Positions 19,985 to 28,888 are shown, counted from the first letter of the stretch. The stretch: 64,000 bases of DNA from Halobacillus shinanisalinarum (GCF_022919835.1 NZ_CP095074.1:4628001-4692000), one strand, 5' to 3'. Numbers and translations are program-made. The notes: generated from the sequence alone by a model not told the origin.

Positions 19985-20434
19985 ATGACAAGCCTTCAAG
20001 CGTTTCATAAAATAAAAGACTTACATGAACGAGAAAAGAAGGAAAAACAAAAACATTATCAGGAGCAGGTGGATGTTTTTGAATCTTTGGCAACAAACCT
20101 CTATGAAATGTTGAAAAAGAAAGAAGCTGCTGAACAGAGCTTTCATGAAGGTCTCACTCATTCAAAGGTAAAAGCACAATCTTTTATACATCACCGCAGG
20201 TACGTAGAACAGCTTGAGAATGAAATTATGAAGTTGCAGCCAGAAGTCCAGCAGGCAAGGGCACAGATGGAGGCTGCCCAAGCAAGGTTATCTTCTGCTC
20301 ATGTGGAAGTGAAGAAATTTGAGAAACTTATCGACAACAAGCTTGAAAGACATAGGCAGTGGCTTAAGGAAGAAGAGAGTAAACAGATGGACGAGTTATC
20401 GACCAGACAGTATTTAACTTATAAGAACAGGTGA
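19985..20434 (+). CDS. fliJ: Flagellar export protein FliJ
   Basis: A 149-residue protein, almost entirely a Glu-, Lys- and Gln-rich coiled coil (FHKIKDLHEREKKEKQKHYQ onward). It is the central stalk of the FliI hexamer and an escort for chaperones. Sequence conservation in the family is low, so the call rests on length, composition and position between fliI and motE. RBS: TAGGAGAGTGAGG. Four bases separate it from the next gene. Confidence 0.9.
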   Translation: MTSLQAFHKIKDLHEREKKEKQKHYQEQVDVFESLATNLYEMLKKKEAAEQSFHEGLTHSKVKAQSFIHHRRYVEQLENEIMKLQPEVQQARAQMEAAQARLSSAHVEVKKFEKLIDNKLERHRQWLKEEESKQMDELSTRQYLTYKNR

Positions 20435-20438
20435 TAAC

Positions 20439-21050
20439 ATGGCAAAGAAAGTGAACCGTGAACAGGAGAAGGGCAGTAAACGGCAATGGTTTTTCCTGGT
20501 GATCGTTGTGCCTACTTTATTTGCCCTTACGTTAACCCTTGTTGTCTTAACAATTATGGGTGTCAATGTAATAGAAAAAGCAGAAAGCTATGCTAACCAA
20601 ATCCCAGGCCTGTCAAGCCTTGTGTCAACATCAGAAGAAAAACAGAGCACACGGCAAACAGAGCAACTTGAAGCTACGCTTGCTAATCATAACGCAGAAA
20701 TCAGCCAGCTTGAACAGGAAGTAAATGATAAACAAGGAACCATTGAAGAATTGAACCAACAAATTGAACAACTTGAGGCAGACCTAGATGCAGAAGTAAA
20801 TGCTTCGCCTGCTGCAGAACCAAAAGAGGAGATGTCTTCTGAGATCAATATGGTGAAGGAAATGGCGGTATCTTTTGAAGAAATGGACGAAGAAAAAGCG
20901 GCACCGATCATTGAAAACATGAATCAGGATTTAGCTGTGCAAGTGCTTATCGAGGTAGCGAGTAGTGAACGAGGAGCTATACTAGGAGCCATGACACCTG
21001 AATCGGCTGCTGAAATAGCAAGTTCAATCGCCAATTCCTCGGCTGATTGA
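20439..21050 (+). CDS. ylxF: MotE-family protein (YlxF)
   Basis: A 203-residue single-pass membrane protein. After a basic N-terminus (KKVNREQEKGSKR), one membrane helix spans about residues 17-40 (FFLVIVVPTLFALTLTLVVL). A coiled coil follows (QLEATLANHNAEISQLEQEV), then a conserved C-terminal MotE domain (VSFEEMDEEKAAPIIENMN; SERGAILGAMTPESAAEIAS). The domain is related to magnesium transporter MgtE N-terminal and FliG-like repeats. Its position in the operon is as in B. subtilis ylxF. The precise role in the motor is not established from sequence. Confidence 0.88.
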   Translation: MAKKVNREQEKGSKRQWFFLVIVVPTLFALTLTLVVLTIMGVNVIEKAESYANQIPGLSSLVSTSEEKQSTRQTEQLEATLANHNAEISQLEQEVNDKQGTIEELNQQIEQLEADLDAEVNASPAAEPKEEMSSEINMVKEMAVSFEEMDEEKAAPIIENMNQDLAVQVLIEVASSERGAILGAMTPESAAEIASSIANSSAD

Positions 21051-21084
21051 TTATTTTTCTCAACTTGAAAGGAGGTGAAAAAAC

Positions 21085-22479
21085 GTGAATAGTATGACAC
21101 CTTTTTCTACCTTACCTAAACCACTAGCTCAGCAAATGAGAGGTCTTGCCAATTTAACAACTACTAACACGGCTCCCATGCAGGCATTTAATGTACTGCT
21201 TACAGGTATGACTAATCAGCCAACTGAGAACATGACGAATGAGCTGAACCGGCTGGTTGCTACGTTGAAGAAGCTATTGCATCAATTGGGTTTGGGTCTG
21301 TCAAGTCAATCAAAGATGGATGGGGCTATGCCTATTGACGTAAACAAGGTCGTTCAAGAGCTCGAACTGTTACACATGGCCTCGACTGAGCGAGATTTGC
21401 CGCAAGAATTAAGCAAGTTAATCCAAGCCATGCCACAGGAAGTTGCTGAAATTTCAGGTGAAGGCCAAGTGAAACTAATCGGTGTATTGAAGGATGTTCT
21501 TGAAGAAAGCTCCTCTTTTGAAAATCAAACGGACAGCCTATCAAACGCTGTAGCTATACCCGTAATGGAGGCAGTCCATCCAGCTGGTATGAAAGGAAAC
21601 CCTTTAACCGACACAGGTCAAGCGAAGCAAGTGGATGAGCTTTGGGTCCGATTTGAGAAATTAGCTAAAAAGGTAACAGGGCAGCTTCCTACTAATCAGC
21701 CGATCAAGCCTGAGCAGCTCGACCAAATGCTTATGCTGAAGGTAAAGCAAATCATCCAGCAAATGTCGAAACTTGAGACAGGTTCAAGCCAATTAAATAA
21801 GTTAGCCCAGCTGAGCGTTCAAGAACCACCCCAACAGCTTATGGCAAATCTATTAAACAACTATAAATTGAAACAATCTTTGCCAGTCGCATACCAGCAA
21901 CATTCGACAGTAACGAGTAAGGATATAGCTAAGTGGGTAGGTCAGTTTTTAAACAAGCAACGTACTGTTGAACCCTCAATAGGGCAAGGTTTTACGCAAA
22001 TGATATCTAAAGTTGAACAGTATGTGATCCATGTGAATCAAAATCAATCAAACGCGGGGATGCAGCAGCAGCTTATCGATCAATTGGAACAGCTTATTAA
22101 ATCAAATCGCCTATTCACAAACAAAGCAGGAAACATGGAAATGAATATTCGTTTGAGACCCCAGCATTTAGGTGATATGACAGTGAAGCTGGTCCAAATG
22201 AATGGGGAAATGGCTGTAAAAATTCTGGTCAGCACACAAGCAGCGAAGGAAATGCTCGAGGGGAATATGCAGCAGTTGAGGCATATGTTTTCACCGCAGC
22301 AAGTTGTTATAGAAAAGTATGAGCCAACAGCGGCTGGACAATATTTTACAGAAGATGACAAGCAATCCGGTGAGTTTAATGAACGGGACAGTCCATCCGA
22401 TCAGTCGCAGGAGCAACAGGATGATCATAGTGAAGAGGAAGTATCCTTTCATGAGCTATTAATGAATGAAAAGGTGTAG
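21085..22479 (+). CDS. fliK: Flagellar hook-length control protein FliK
   Basis: A 464-residue secreted ruler protein with low-complexity Gln-rich N-terminal and central parts. The conserved C-terminal switch domain covers about residues 345-420 (NMEMNIRLRPQHLGDMTVKL then MNGEMAVKILVSTQAAKEML) and is followed by an acidic tail. The GTG at 21085 follows an excellent RBS (GAAAGGAGGTG). It measures hook length and then flips FlhB specificity from hook to filament export. Compare the distant FliK-like ylqG at 2066. Confidence 0.93.
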   Translation: MNSMTPFSTLPKPLAQQMRGLANLTTTNTAPMQAFNVLLTGMTNQPTENMTNELNRLVATLKKLLHQLGLGLSSQSKMDGAMPIDVNKVVQELELLHMASTERDLPQELSKLIQAMPQEVAEISGEGQVKLIGVLKDVLEESSSFENQTDSLSNAVAIPVMEAVHPAGMKGNPLTDTGQAKQVDELWVRFEKLAKKVTGQLPTNQPIKPEQLDQMLMLKVKQIIQQMSKLETGSSQLNKLAQLSVQEPPQQLMANLLNNYKLKQSLPVAYQQHSTVTSKDIAKWVGQFLNKQRTVEPSIGQGFTQMISKVEQYVIHVNQNQSNAGMQQQLIDQLEQLIKSNRLFTNKAGNMEMNIRLRPQHLGDMTVKLVQMNGEMAVKILVSTQAAKEMLEGNMQQLRHMFSPQQVVIEKYEPTAAGQYFTEDDKQSGEFNERDSPSDQSQEQQDDHSEEEVSFHELLMNEKV

Positions 22480-22488
22480 GTGGTTGAA

Positions 22489-22935
22489 ATGACAAGAATA
22501 GATTCGTCCTTTTATTTGCAAAATCAACAGCAAATGGGTGGAACGGAAAGTAATACGCTTGGGAAAGATGCCTTTCTGAAAATTCTTATGGCCCAAATCC
22601 AAAACCAAAGTCCATTAGATCCTATGAAAGACAAAGAATTCATTGCACAGATGACACAGTTTTCAAGTTTAGAACAAATGACAAACATGTCTCAAGCAAT
22701 GCAAGGCTTCATGACATCCCAAAGTCTGCCCCCCGTGGTTAAATACAGCGGCATGATTGGAAAGGAAGTCACGTACCCCGTGCATGATGGAACAGGAGCG
22801 GCCACTGAATTAGCAACAGGAGTCGTCAAAGCTGTCAGTCAAAAAGAAGGGGAGACAAAACTTGAACTTCAAAACGGAGAGTCTGTTTATGTCTATGACA
22901 TTACTAAAGTGAGTGAAACAACAACAGAGGAATAG
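22489..22935 (+). CDS. flgD: Hook cap / scaffolding protein FlgD
   Basis: A 148-residue hook capping protein. The conserved N-terminal export and capping region reads LGKDAFLKILMAQIQNQSPL then DPMKDKEFIAQMTQFSSLEQ, and a short C-terminal beta region follows. The ATG at 22489 was chosen with TAGGTGG 5-11 bases upstream; a GTG at 22480 lies within that RBS. It is needed for FlgE polymerisation at the growing hook tip. The next gene starts 14 bases downstream. Confidence 0.94.
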   Translation: MTRIDSSFYLQNQQQMGGTESNTLGKDAFLKILMAQIQNQSPLDPMKDKEFIAQMTQFSSLEQMTNMSQAMQGFMTSQSLPPVVKYSGMIGKEVTYPVHDGTGAATELATGVVKAVSQKEGETKLELQNGESVYVYDITKVSETTTEE

Positions 22936-22949
22936 AAAGCAGGGTAGTT

Positions 22950-23312
22950 ATGGAACCTCGAATACATCAGATGCATCAGCCATTACCTTTTCCTAAAACA
23001 AAAAAGGTTCAGCAATCATCCCAGTCGTTTCGAGATGTTTTAAAGGAAACGAGAGACGTTCATGTAAGTAAACACGCCAAACAACGTCTCGAAGAACGTA
23101 ATATTTCTATAGATGAAAGCAAGTGGCAAGTCATCTCCGATAAAATGGCCGAGGCCAAATCAAAGGGTGTTACCGATTCGTTAGTTGTCATGAGTGATGC
23201 AGCCCTTGTTGTAAGTACAAAAAATAATACAGTTGTAACAGCGATGGCGCGAGAAGATACGAGCTCACATATTTTTACAAATATTAACGGTACAATCATT
23301 ATTGACCAATAG
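22950..23312 (+). CDS. TIGR02530-type flagellar operon protein
   Basis: A 120-residue protein with a conserved block VSKHAKQRLEERNISIDESK (about 36-55) and ALVVSTKNNTVVTAMARED near the C-terminus. It belongs to the small family annotated as TIGR02530 flagellar operon protein, found between flgD and flgE in many Bacillaceae but, as far as I recall, not in B. subtilis. The function is unknown. RBS: AAAGCAGGGTAG before the ATG. No signal peptide or membrane segment is seen, so it is probably cytoplasmic or a type III export substrate. Confidence 0.82.
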   Translation: MEPRIHQMHQPLPFPKTKKVQQSSQSFRDVLKETRDVHVSKHAKQRLEERNISIDESKWQVISDKMAEAKSKGVTDSLVVMSDAALVVSTKNNTVVTAMAREDTSSHIFTNINGTIIIDQ

Positions 23313-23398
23313 GCTGGACCCGAATATGGGAAGCCTTTATATGCTTACTAATTGACTGAGGTAAGCAAACACATTTAAAGGGAAGGAATGATAGCAAT

Positions 23399-24289
23399 AT
23401 GCTACGTTCAATGTACGCAGGGATTTCTGGTATGAAAGGTTTTCAGGCAAAGCTCGATACAATTGGGAATAACATTGCCAATGTGAATACGTACGGATAT
23501 AAGAAGGGACGCGTAACGTTTCAAGATATGATGAGCCAGACGGTGTCTGGTGCTCAAGGTCCGATTGGCGATGATGCAAATAATAATTTGCGTGGAGGGA
23601 TCAACCCTTCTCAAGTAGGATTAGGCTCACAAATTGGTTCGATTGATACCATTCACACCCAAGGAAATCGTCAGACAACGAGTCGGCCGCTTGATTTAGC
23701 GCTTGAAGGTGATGGAATGTTCGTACTGGCAGAAGGAACAGAGACGGCAGATATTAATACAAATACGAAAACCATCGCATTAGATGATGTGAATCTAAGC
23801 TTCACGAGAGCAGGGAACTTTTATTTGGATGATGATGGAGCGATTGTCAGTCCTGAAGGGAAATATGTAATTGGGGAGACAGACGGGGAGGCGGAAATTA
23901 TTACAATCCCTGAGGATGCCCAAAGCTTCAGTATTCAAACGGATGGGACTGTAAACTATGTAGACAACCAAGGAGAACCACAGGAAGCTGGACAAATCAG
24001 ACTCGCACAATTCTCAAACCCAAGTGGACTTCAGAAAATAGGTGGGAATACCTTCCAAAATACCGATAATGCAGGTTTGTTCACCGATGATAATGGTCAA
24101 ATCGCTCTTTTAGAGGCTGGCCAGGATGGAACTGGCCAAATGGTTTCAGGTGCCCTTGAGATGTCTAACGTTGATTTGGCAGAAGCTTTTACTGAAATGA
24201 TTACGGCTCAGCGTGGATTTCAGGCGAATACAAGAATCATCACAACATCCGATGAAATCTTACAAGAGCTAGTTAATCTAAAACGTTAG
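23399..24289 (+). CDS. flgE: Flagellar hook protein FlgE
   Basis: A 296-residue hook protein. N-terminal LRSMYAGISGMKGFQAKLDT and IGNNIANVNTYGYKKGRVTF are the flagellar rod/hook signature, and C-terminal SNVDLAEAFTEMITAQRGFQ with ANTRIITTSDEILQELVNLK matches the hook coiled coil. It is somewhat longer than B. subtilis FlgE (264), with the extra residues in the variable middle. RBS: AAAGGGAAGGAATG. It could be called FlgG by weaker annotation, but its position after flgD and its size fit the hook. A hairpin follows 11 bases after the stop, before swrD. Confidence 0.92.
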   Translation: MLRSMYAGISGMKGFQAKLDTIGNNIANVNTYGYKKGRVTFQDMMSQTVSGAQGPIGDDANNNLRGGINPSQVGLGSQIGSIDTIHTQGNRQTTSRPLDLALEGDGMFVLAEGTETADINTNTKTIALDDVNLSFTRAGNFYLDDDGAIVSPEGKYVIGETDGEAEIITIPEDAQSFSIQTDGTVNYVDNQGEPQEAGQIRLAQFSNPSGLQKIGGNTFQNTDNAGLFTDDNGQIALLEAGQDGTGQMVSGALEMSNVDLAEAFTEMITAQRGFQANTRIITTSDEILQELVNLKR

Positions 24290-24293
24290 TAAA

Positions 24294-24335
24294 GGGGGAG
24301 GAGGGCTCTTTATTAAAGAGCCCTCACTCATTCAT
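24294..24335 (+). promoter_or_regulatory. Hairpin between Shine-Dalgarno and start codon of swrD
   Basis: A perfect 10-bp stem, GAGGGCTCTT (24301-24310) with AAGAGCCCTC (24316-24325), loop TATTA. It starts immediately after, and overlaps, the only Shine-Dalgarno sequence (GGGGGAGGAGG, 24294-24304). No T-run follows, so a simple terminator is unlikely. The swrD ATG (24336) lies 10 bases after the hairpin and has no other RBS. Folding would bring the RBS to normal spacing; pairing of its distal part could also modulate access. Confidence 0.65.
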
Positions 24336-24557
24336 ATGATTTCTTTAACAAGACTCAATGGAGAGACATTTTGGTTTAATCCCATTTACATAGAAAGGCT
24401 CAAGGCTAATCCTGATACTACGATTACAACAACCCAGGGTCGGAATTTCGTAGTGAAGGAAGAGGAAGAAGTCGTCATTAAAAGGATGAAACAGTTCTAC
24501 CGTGAGATTGGATTGCTTCGAGTCATCGATAAGGCGGGTGATGGAAGTGAAAAGTAG
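24336..24557 (+). CDS. swrD: SwrD/FlbD family flagellar protein
   Basis: A 73-residue protein of the FlbD family (B. subtilis YlzI/SwrD), which supports motor power for swarming. The signature MISLTRLNGETFWFNPIYIE and the following TPDT-like segment (NPDTTITTTQGRNFVVKEEE) are clear. It lacks an adjacent Shine-Dalgarno; the purine-rich stretch 34 bases upstream is separated from the ATG by a hairpin. Its 3' end overlaps the fliL start by 17 bases. It lies between flgE and fliL as in B. subtilis. Confidence 0.93.
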   Translation: MISLTRLNGETFWFNPIYIERLKANPDTTITTTQGRNFVVKEEEEVVIKRMKQFYREIGLLRVIDKAGDGSEK

Positions 24558-24966
24558 TCTGTTTAAGACCGTAATGATCATCATGGGGACAATAACTATC
24601 TTAGGAGTAGCTGCGCTTATTTTTGTCTTAAACTTAGATAGCAGTGAGGCTGATGGAGAACGTTCGATTGATGAGATTCGCGAAGCCTCACTTTTAACAG
24701 AGGAAATAACCACAGACTTGAAGGACGGTCATTTTGTCCGTATCAGCTTTAGAATTGTGACAGACAGTAAATCGGCTCTTGAAGAATTAGAGAAGCGTGA
24801 CTTTCAAATGAAGAACATTCTAATAAAAGAACTAGCGGCTATGGAAGGGGAAGCCTTTCAGGGCGGGCTAAGCGAACTAGAAAAAGTCATTAAACTTAAA
24901 CTGAATGAGTTAATGAACGAAGGTCAAATAACGGAAGTGTACACCGTTGATAAAGTCTTGCAATAA
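24541..24966 (+). CDS. fliL: Flagellar basal body-associated protein FliL
   Basis: A 141-residue single-pass membrane protein. A short basic N-terminus precedes the membrane helix VMIIMGTITILGVAALIFVL (about 10-30). A periplasm-side domain follows, including DGHFVRISFRIVTDSKSALE and LEKVIKLKLNELMNEGQITE. It supports the stator units around the rotor. The ATG at 24541 overlaps swrD; a GTG at 24547 is an alternative. The RBS is weak (GGCGGG), consistent with coupling to swrD translation. Confidence 0.92.
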   Translation: MEVKSSLFKTVMIIMGTITILGVAALIFVLNLDSSEADGERSIDEIREASLLTEEITTDLKDGHFVRISFRIVTDSKSALEELEKRDFQMKNILIKELAAMEGEAFQGGLSELEKVIKLKLNELMNEGQITEVYTVDKVLQ

Positions 24967-24999
24967 CTAAGGAACAAGTTTTGGATGGAGGTGACGTTT

Positions 25000-25989
25000 T
25001 TGACAGATGAGGTTCTTTCGCAAAGTGAGATAGACTCCTTGTTATCAGCATTATCCACAGGTGAAATGGATGCTGAGGATTTAAAGGTCGAAGAGAGTAA
25101 GGGAAAAATACGTGTTTATGACTTTAAGCGGGCACTCCGTTTTTCTAAAGATCAAATTCGAAGTCTTTCTCGTATTCATGAAAATTTCGCTAGGTTATTA
25201 ACAACCTATTTTTCTGCACAGTTAAGAACTTATGTGAATATCAGTGTGGCATCTGTAGATCAATTGCCGTATGAAGAGTTTATCCGCTCAATCCCTGCGA
25301 TGACGATCTTAAATATCTTCAGTGTACCGCCGCTTGACGGCCGGATATTGCTTGAAACTAATCCTAATATTGCTTATGCCATGCTCGATCGCGTGTTAGG
25401 TGGAAGAGGATCAAGCGTGAATAAAGTAGACAACTTAACGGAAATCGAGACGACGATCATGTCACAGCTTTTTGAGAACTCTTTGGAAAACTATCAAGAA
25501 GCCTGGGGCTCGATTGTTGAAATTGAACCATTACTTGAGGAACTTGAGGTCAATCCGCAATTTCTGCAAATGGTTTCACCAAATGAAACGGTTGTGGTTG
25601 TTACTTTAAATACTTCGATTGGAGAGGCGAGCGGAATGATTAATATTTGTATACCGCACGTTGTCCTTGAACCGATTATTCCGAAACTGTCCGTTCATTA
25701 TTGGATGCAAAATCAGCAGACAAAAGAGAGCAAACCCGAGGAATATGCAGCATTGTCAGAAACGGTGCGAACAGCACAGGTGGATGTACGTGCGATTTTG
25801 GGTGAGTCAAATATGTCGATTGAAGAGTTTCTTAAGTTGAATGCAGATGATGTCATTCGCTTAGATCAGCTCGTTGATGAGCCTATCAAACTTACAATTG
25901 ATGAGGAAGAAAAATTTTATATTCAACCAGGTAAGCGAAAAAATAAGCTAGCCGTACAAGTGTTAGAGGAGTACCAAGGGGGGCGCTGA
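25000..25989 (+). CDS. fliM: Flagellar motor switch protein FliM
   Basis: A 329-residue C-ring protein. The N-terminal CheY-P-binding motif LSQSEIDSLLSAL (about residues 5-17) is followed by a CheC-like middle domain and a C-terminal SpoA domain. The TTG at 25000 was chosen: GGAGGTGACG precedes it and the start matches B. subtilis FliM. An ATG at 24985 overlaps the RBS. It receives the CheY-P signal and sets rotation direction with FliG and FliY. Five bases separate it from fliY. Confidence 0.96.
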   Translation: MTDEVLSQSEIDSLLSALSTGEMDAEDLKVEESKGKIRVYDFKRALRFSKDQIRSLSRIHENFARLLTTYFSAQLRTYVNISVASVDQLPYEEFIRSIPAMTILNIFSVPPLDGRILLETNPNIAYAMLDRVLGGRGSSVNKVDNLTEIETTIMSQLFENSLENYQEAWGSIVEIEPLLEELEVNPQFLQMVSPNETVVVVTLNTSIGEASGMINICIPHVVLEPIIPKLSVHYWMQNQQTKESKPEEYAALSETVRTAQVDVRAILGESNMSIEEFLKLNADDVIRLDQLVDEPIKLTIDEEEKFYIQPGKRKNKLAVQVLEEYQGGR

Positions 25990-25994
25990 CTATA

Positions 25995-27167
25995 ATGAGT
26001 GATGATATGTTATCACAGGATGAAATAGATGCACTTCTGAATGGAAGTGATGATGAACAAAGTACAGGTAAACAGGAAGGCGATTCGGATAAGGTGGAAG
26101 ATTATCTATCTAGCTTAGAAGGTGACGCCTTAGGTGAGATAGGCAATATATCATTTGGAAGCTCTGCGACCGCGTTATCATCTTTACTCAATCAAAAGGT
26201 CGATATTACTACTCCTTCGATCTCTGTCGTAAAAAGGTCATCCATATCTGATGAATTTCCAAAACCACATGTCGCGATTAACGTTACATATACCGATGGC
26301 TTTTCAGGTGAAAACCTTTTAGTCATAAAAGTGCCTGACGCAGCGGTAATTGCAGACCTGATGCTTGGGGGTGATGGAACCTCACCGGCTGATGAACTAA
26401 ATGAGATCCATTTAAGTGCTGTTCAGGAAGCCATGAATCAAATGATGGGATCGGCTGCGACAAGTATGTCGACAGTCTTTAATAAAAAAGTGGATATCTC
26501 ACCGCCAACGATTAATGTATTGAATTTGGAAGAAGATCAAGGAACAGATCAAATCCCTGAAGATGAAATACTTATGAAGGTGTCGTTCAATCTTAAGGTT
26601 GGGGAATTAATCGACTCAAATATTATGCAGTTACTGCCGGTTACTTTTGCACGTGAACTTGTAGACGAGCTTTTGAACCCACCTGAAGAGGAGATAGATA
26701 AATCATTGGAAAAGGCTAGATCTGAACAGCCTGCCATGGCACCACCGACTCAGCCAAAGCATGATGCTCATACGACTGATCAGGTGGATGAGATGGGGAC
26801 TGAACCACAACTAGTCGGAGGAGCAAGCGGACAGAATATGAACAATTCCACCATCCAATCTGCTCAGTTTTCCGATATAGAACAGGTGCAATTAAGTCAT
26901 AAAGAACAACGCAATTTAGACATGTTGATGGATATCCCGTTAAAAGTAACGGTTGAGTTAGGGAGGACTAAGCGAACCATTAAAGAAATTCTCGAACTCT
27001 CTTCAGGGTCAGTTGTCGAGCTTGACCGACTAGCCGGGGAACCTGTTGATATTCATGTGAATGATAAGTTGATGGCCAAAGGGGAAGTCGTAGTCATTGA
27101 TGAGAATTTTGGTGTCAGAGTAACGGACATCTTAAGCCCGAAAGATCGATTGAAAAAACTTAATTAA
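25995..27167 (+). CDS. fliY: Flagellar motor switch phosphatase FliY
   Basis: A 390-residue switch protein with CheY-P phosphatase activity. It has an N-terminal CheY-binding peptide (LSQDEIDALLNG) and two CheC-type phosphatase motifs (GEIGNISFGSSATALSSLL and LSAVQEAMNQMMGSAATSMS). A Gln- and Pro-rich linker (about 240-295) leads to a C-terminal SpoA/FliN domain (about 305-388). It replaces FliN in Bacillus-type motors. It acts at the rotor, complementing the free phosphatase CheC encoded at 38932. Confidence 0.95.
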   Translation: MSDDMLSQDEIDALLNGSDDEQSTGKQEGDSDKVEDYLSSLEGDALGEIGNISFGSSATALSSLLNQKVDITTPSISVVKRSSISDEFPKPHVAINVTYTDGFSGENLLVIKVPDAAVIADLMLGGDGTSPADELNEIHLSAVQEAMNQMMGSAATSMSTVFNKKVDISPPTINVLNLEEDQGTDQIPEDEILMKVSFNLKVGELIDSNIMQLLPVTFARELVDELLNPPEEEIDKSLEKARSEQPAMAPPTQPKHDAHTTDQVDEMGTEPQLVGGASGQNMNNSTIQSAQFSDIEQVQLSHKEQRNLDMLMDIPLKVTVELGRTKRTIKEILELSSGSVVELDRLAGEPVDIHVNDKLMAKGEVVVIDENFGVRVTDILSPKDRLKKLN

Positions 27168-27186
27168 GAACAGGGGAGAATGGGAA

Positions 27187-27549
27187 ATGGCTGAGCGAAT
27201 TTTAATTGTAGATGATGCAGCATTTATGAGAATGATGGTGAAAGATATTTTAACGAAAAACGGATTTGAAATTGCCGCAGAGGCAGAAGATGGACAAAGG
27301 GCGGTTGAACTTTATAAAGAACATGAGCCGGACCTCGTGACGATGGACATCACGATGCCTGAGATGGATGGAATCACAGCCTTGAAAGAAATTAAACACT
27401 ACGATCCGAATGCAAAAGTAATCATGTGTTCAGCCATGGGCCAGCAAGCCATGGTGGTGGATGCCATTCAAGCGGGGGCGAAAGACTTTATCGTCAAACC
27501 CTTTCAGGCAGAGCGTGTAATTGAAGCGATACAAAAAGCACTTAATTAA
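27187..27549 (+). CDS. cheY: Chemotaxis response regulator CheY
   Basis: A 120-residue single receiver domain. ILIVDDAAFM supplies the acidic pair, D54 in VTMDITMPEMDG is the phosphorylation site, and IVKPF carries the conserved lysine. It is phosphorylated by CheA; CheY-P binds FliM and FliY at the switch. In B. subtilis CheY-P promotes counterclockwise rotation. RBS: CAGGGGAGAATGGG. It lies between fliY and fliO as in B. subtilis. Confidence 0.97.
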   Translation: MAERILIVDDAAFMRMMVKDILTKNGFEIAAEAEDGQRAVELYKEHEPDLVTMDITMPEMDGITALKEIKHYDPNAKVIMCSAMGQQAMVVDAIQAGAKDFIVKPFQAERVIEAIQKALN

Positions 27550-27564
27550 AGAGTAGGGATTTCG

Positions 27565-28230
27565 ATGGTTTTAGTGATGAGATGGATATCAGCAATACTA
27601 CTAGTTACTTTTCTTTTGCTTTCATTAGGATCTTCAGTATCAGCCTTAGGCCCTTCTGTCAGTGAATGTGCAAAAGATCCAGAGCTTGAGGGGTGTGATA
27701 CGTCTACCCCTAAAGAGCAGAATGAACAAAATAGCGAAAGTCCGGTCGTTTCAAACGATGGGGCGGCTCCATCAATTGTATGGAATGTTGTCAAACTTAT
27801 TTTTGTCCTGCTGTTTGTTCTAGCATTAATTTATGGTCTGCTTAAGTTTTTTAACAAAAGAAGTAAGGTATTCAATAAGAATCGTACGATGGAGAACTTG
27901 GGAGGACTCACATTAGCTCCTAATAAATCGATTCAGGCTGTTCGGATCGGTGATCAAGTATTTGTGATAGGTGTAGGAGACAGTATTGAGGTCATTACCG
28001 AAATTACCGAAGACAAAACGAAACAGAATCTTTTACATCAGGAAAAAAACGATGATTTTGTAAATCAAGGCTTCAGTCAGTTATTAAATAGGAAGAAACA
28101 TGATGATCATGAATTGTCAAAGACAACCCAATCTTCCTTTAAGGATTTATTTGAACAACAATTAGGTGAAATGAAGGAAAAGCGCATGCACGTGAAGGGC
28201 AGGAAGAAAGGAGAGGATCCTAATGAATGA
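27565..28230 (+). CDS. fliO: Flagellar biosynthetic protein FliO (FliZ)
   Basis: A 221-residue membrane protein. It has an N-terminal signal-like hydrophobic stretch (about 8-27), a short Cys-containing external segment, and a membrane helix near residues 71-92 (VVKLIFVLLFVLALIYGLLK). A basic cytoplasmic tail follows, with the FliO block LGGLTLAPNKSIQAVRIGDQ. It assists assembly of the FliP core of the export gate. The RBS is weak (AGTAGGG), and a GTG or ATG four to five codons downstream is an alternative start. It overlaps fliP by 8 bases. Confidence 0.88.
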   Translation: MVLVMRWISAILLVTFLLLSLGSSVSALGPSVSECAKDPELEGCDTSTPKEQNEQNSESPVVSNDGAAPSIVWNVVKLIFVLLFVLALIYGLLKFFNKRSKVFNKNRTMENLGGLTLAPNKSIQAVRIGDQVFVIGVGDSIEVITEITEDKTKQNLLHQEKNDDFVNQGFSQLLNRKKHDDHELSKTTQSSFKDLFEQQLGEMKEKRMHVKGRKKGEDPNE

Positions 28231-28888
28231 ATTCGTAGATATCTTCTCAGGATCTGATCCGGAAAATATCGCTACATCGGTAAAACTCCTTTTACTTCTG
28301 ACCGTTTTATCTCTTGCACCGGGGATCTTAATTTTAATGACGAGTTTTACGAGAATTTTAATCGTTCTGTCCTTTGTTCGAACATCACTCGCCACCCAAT
28401 CGATGCCTCCGAACCAGGTGCTTGTAGGGATTGCCCTATTTTTAACTTTTTTTATTATGGCACCTACCTTTCAAGAGGTAAACGAGGAAGCACTGACACC
28501 GCTTTTTAATGAAGAAATTACATTAAATGAAGCATATGAAGAAGCAAGTGCCCCGATGAAACAATTTATGGCCAAGCACACAAGGCAAAAGGATTTAGCT
28601 TTATTCATGAATTATTCAGGTATGGAACGACCTGAAACAGTCCAAGACATTCCATTGACAACCCTTGTCCCCGCCTTTGCCATAAGTGAATTAAAGACAG
28701 CTTTTCAAATGGGATTTATGATTTTTATTCCATTCTTAGTTATTGATATGGCGGTAGCCAGTGTACTTATGTCAATGGGGATGATGATGCTGCCACCCGT
28801 GATGATTTCGCTGCCATTTAAAATTCTGCTGTTTGTCCTGGTGGATGGCTGGTATTTGATTTCGAAATCGTTATTAGAAGGATTCTAA
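28223..28888 (+). CDS. fliP: Flagellar export gate protein FliP
   Basis: A 221-residue integral membrane protein, the main component of the FliPQR export gate. ILIVLSFVRTSLATQSMPPN is the classical FliP signature, and the C-terminal FMIFIPFLVIDMAVASVLMS with GMMMLPPVMISLPFKILLFV is conserved. Four membrane segments are expected. RBS: AAAGGAGAGGATCC; the start overlaps the fliO stop. Followed after 33 bases by fliQ. Confidence 0.96.
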   Translation: MNEFVDIFSGSDPENIATSVKLLLLLTVLSLAPGILILMTSFTRILIVLSFVRTSLATQSMPPNQVLVGIALFLTFFIMAPTFQEVNEEALTPLFNEEITLNEAYEEASAPMKQFMAKHTRQKDLALFMNYSGMERPETVQDIPLTTLVPAFAISELKTAFQMGFMIFIPFLVIDMAVASVLMSMGMMMLPPVMISLPFKILLFVLVDGWYLISKSLLEGF

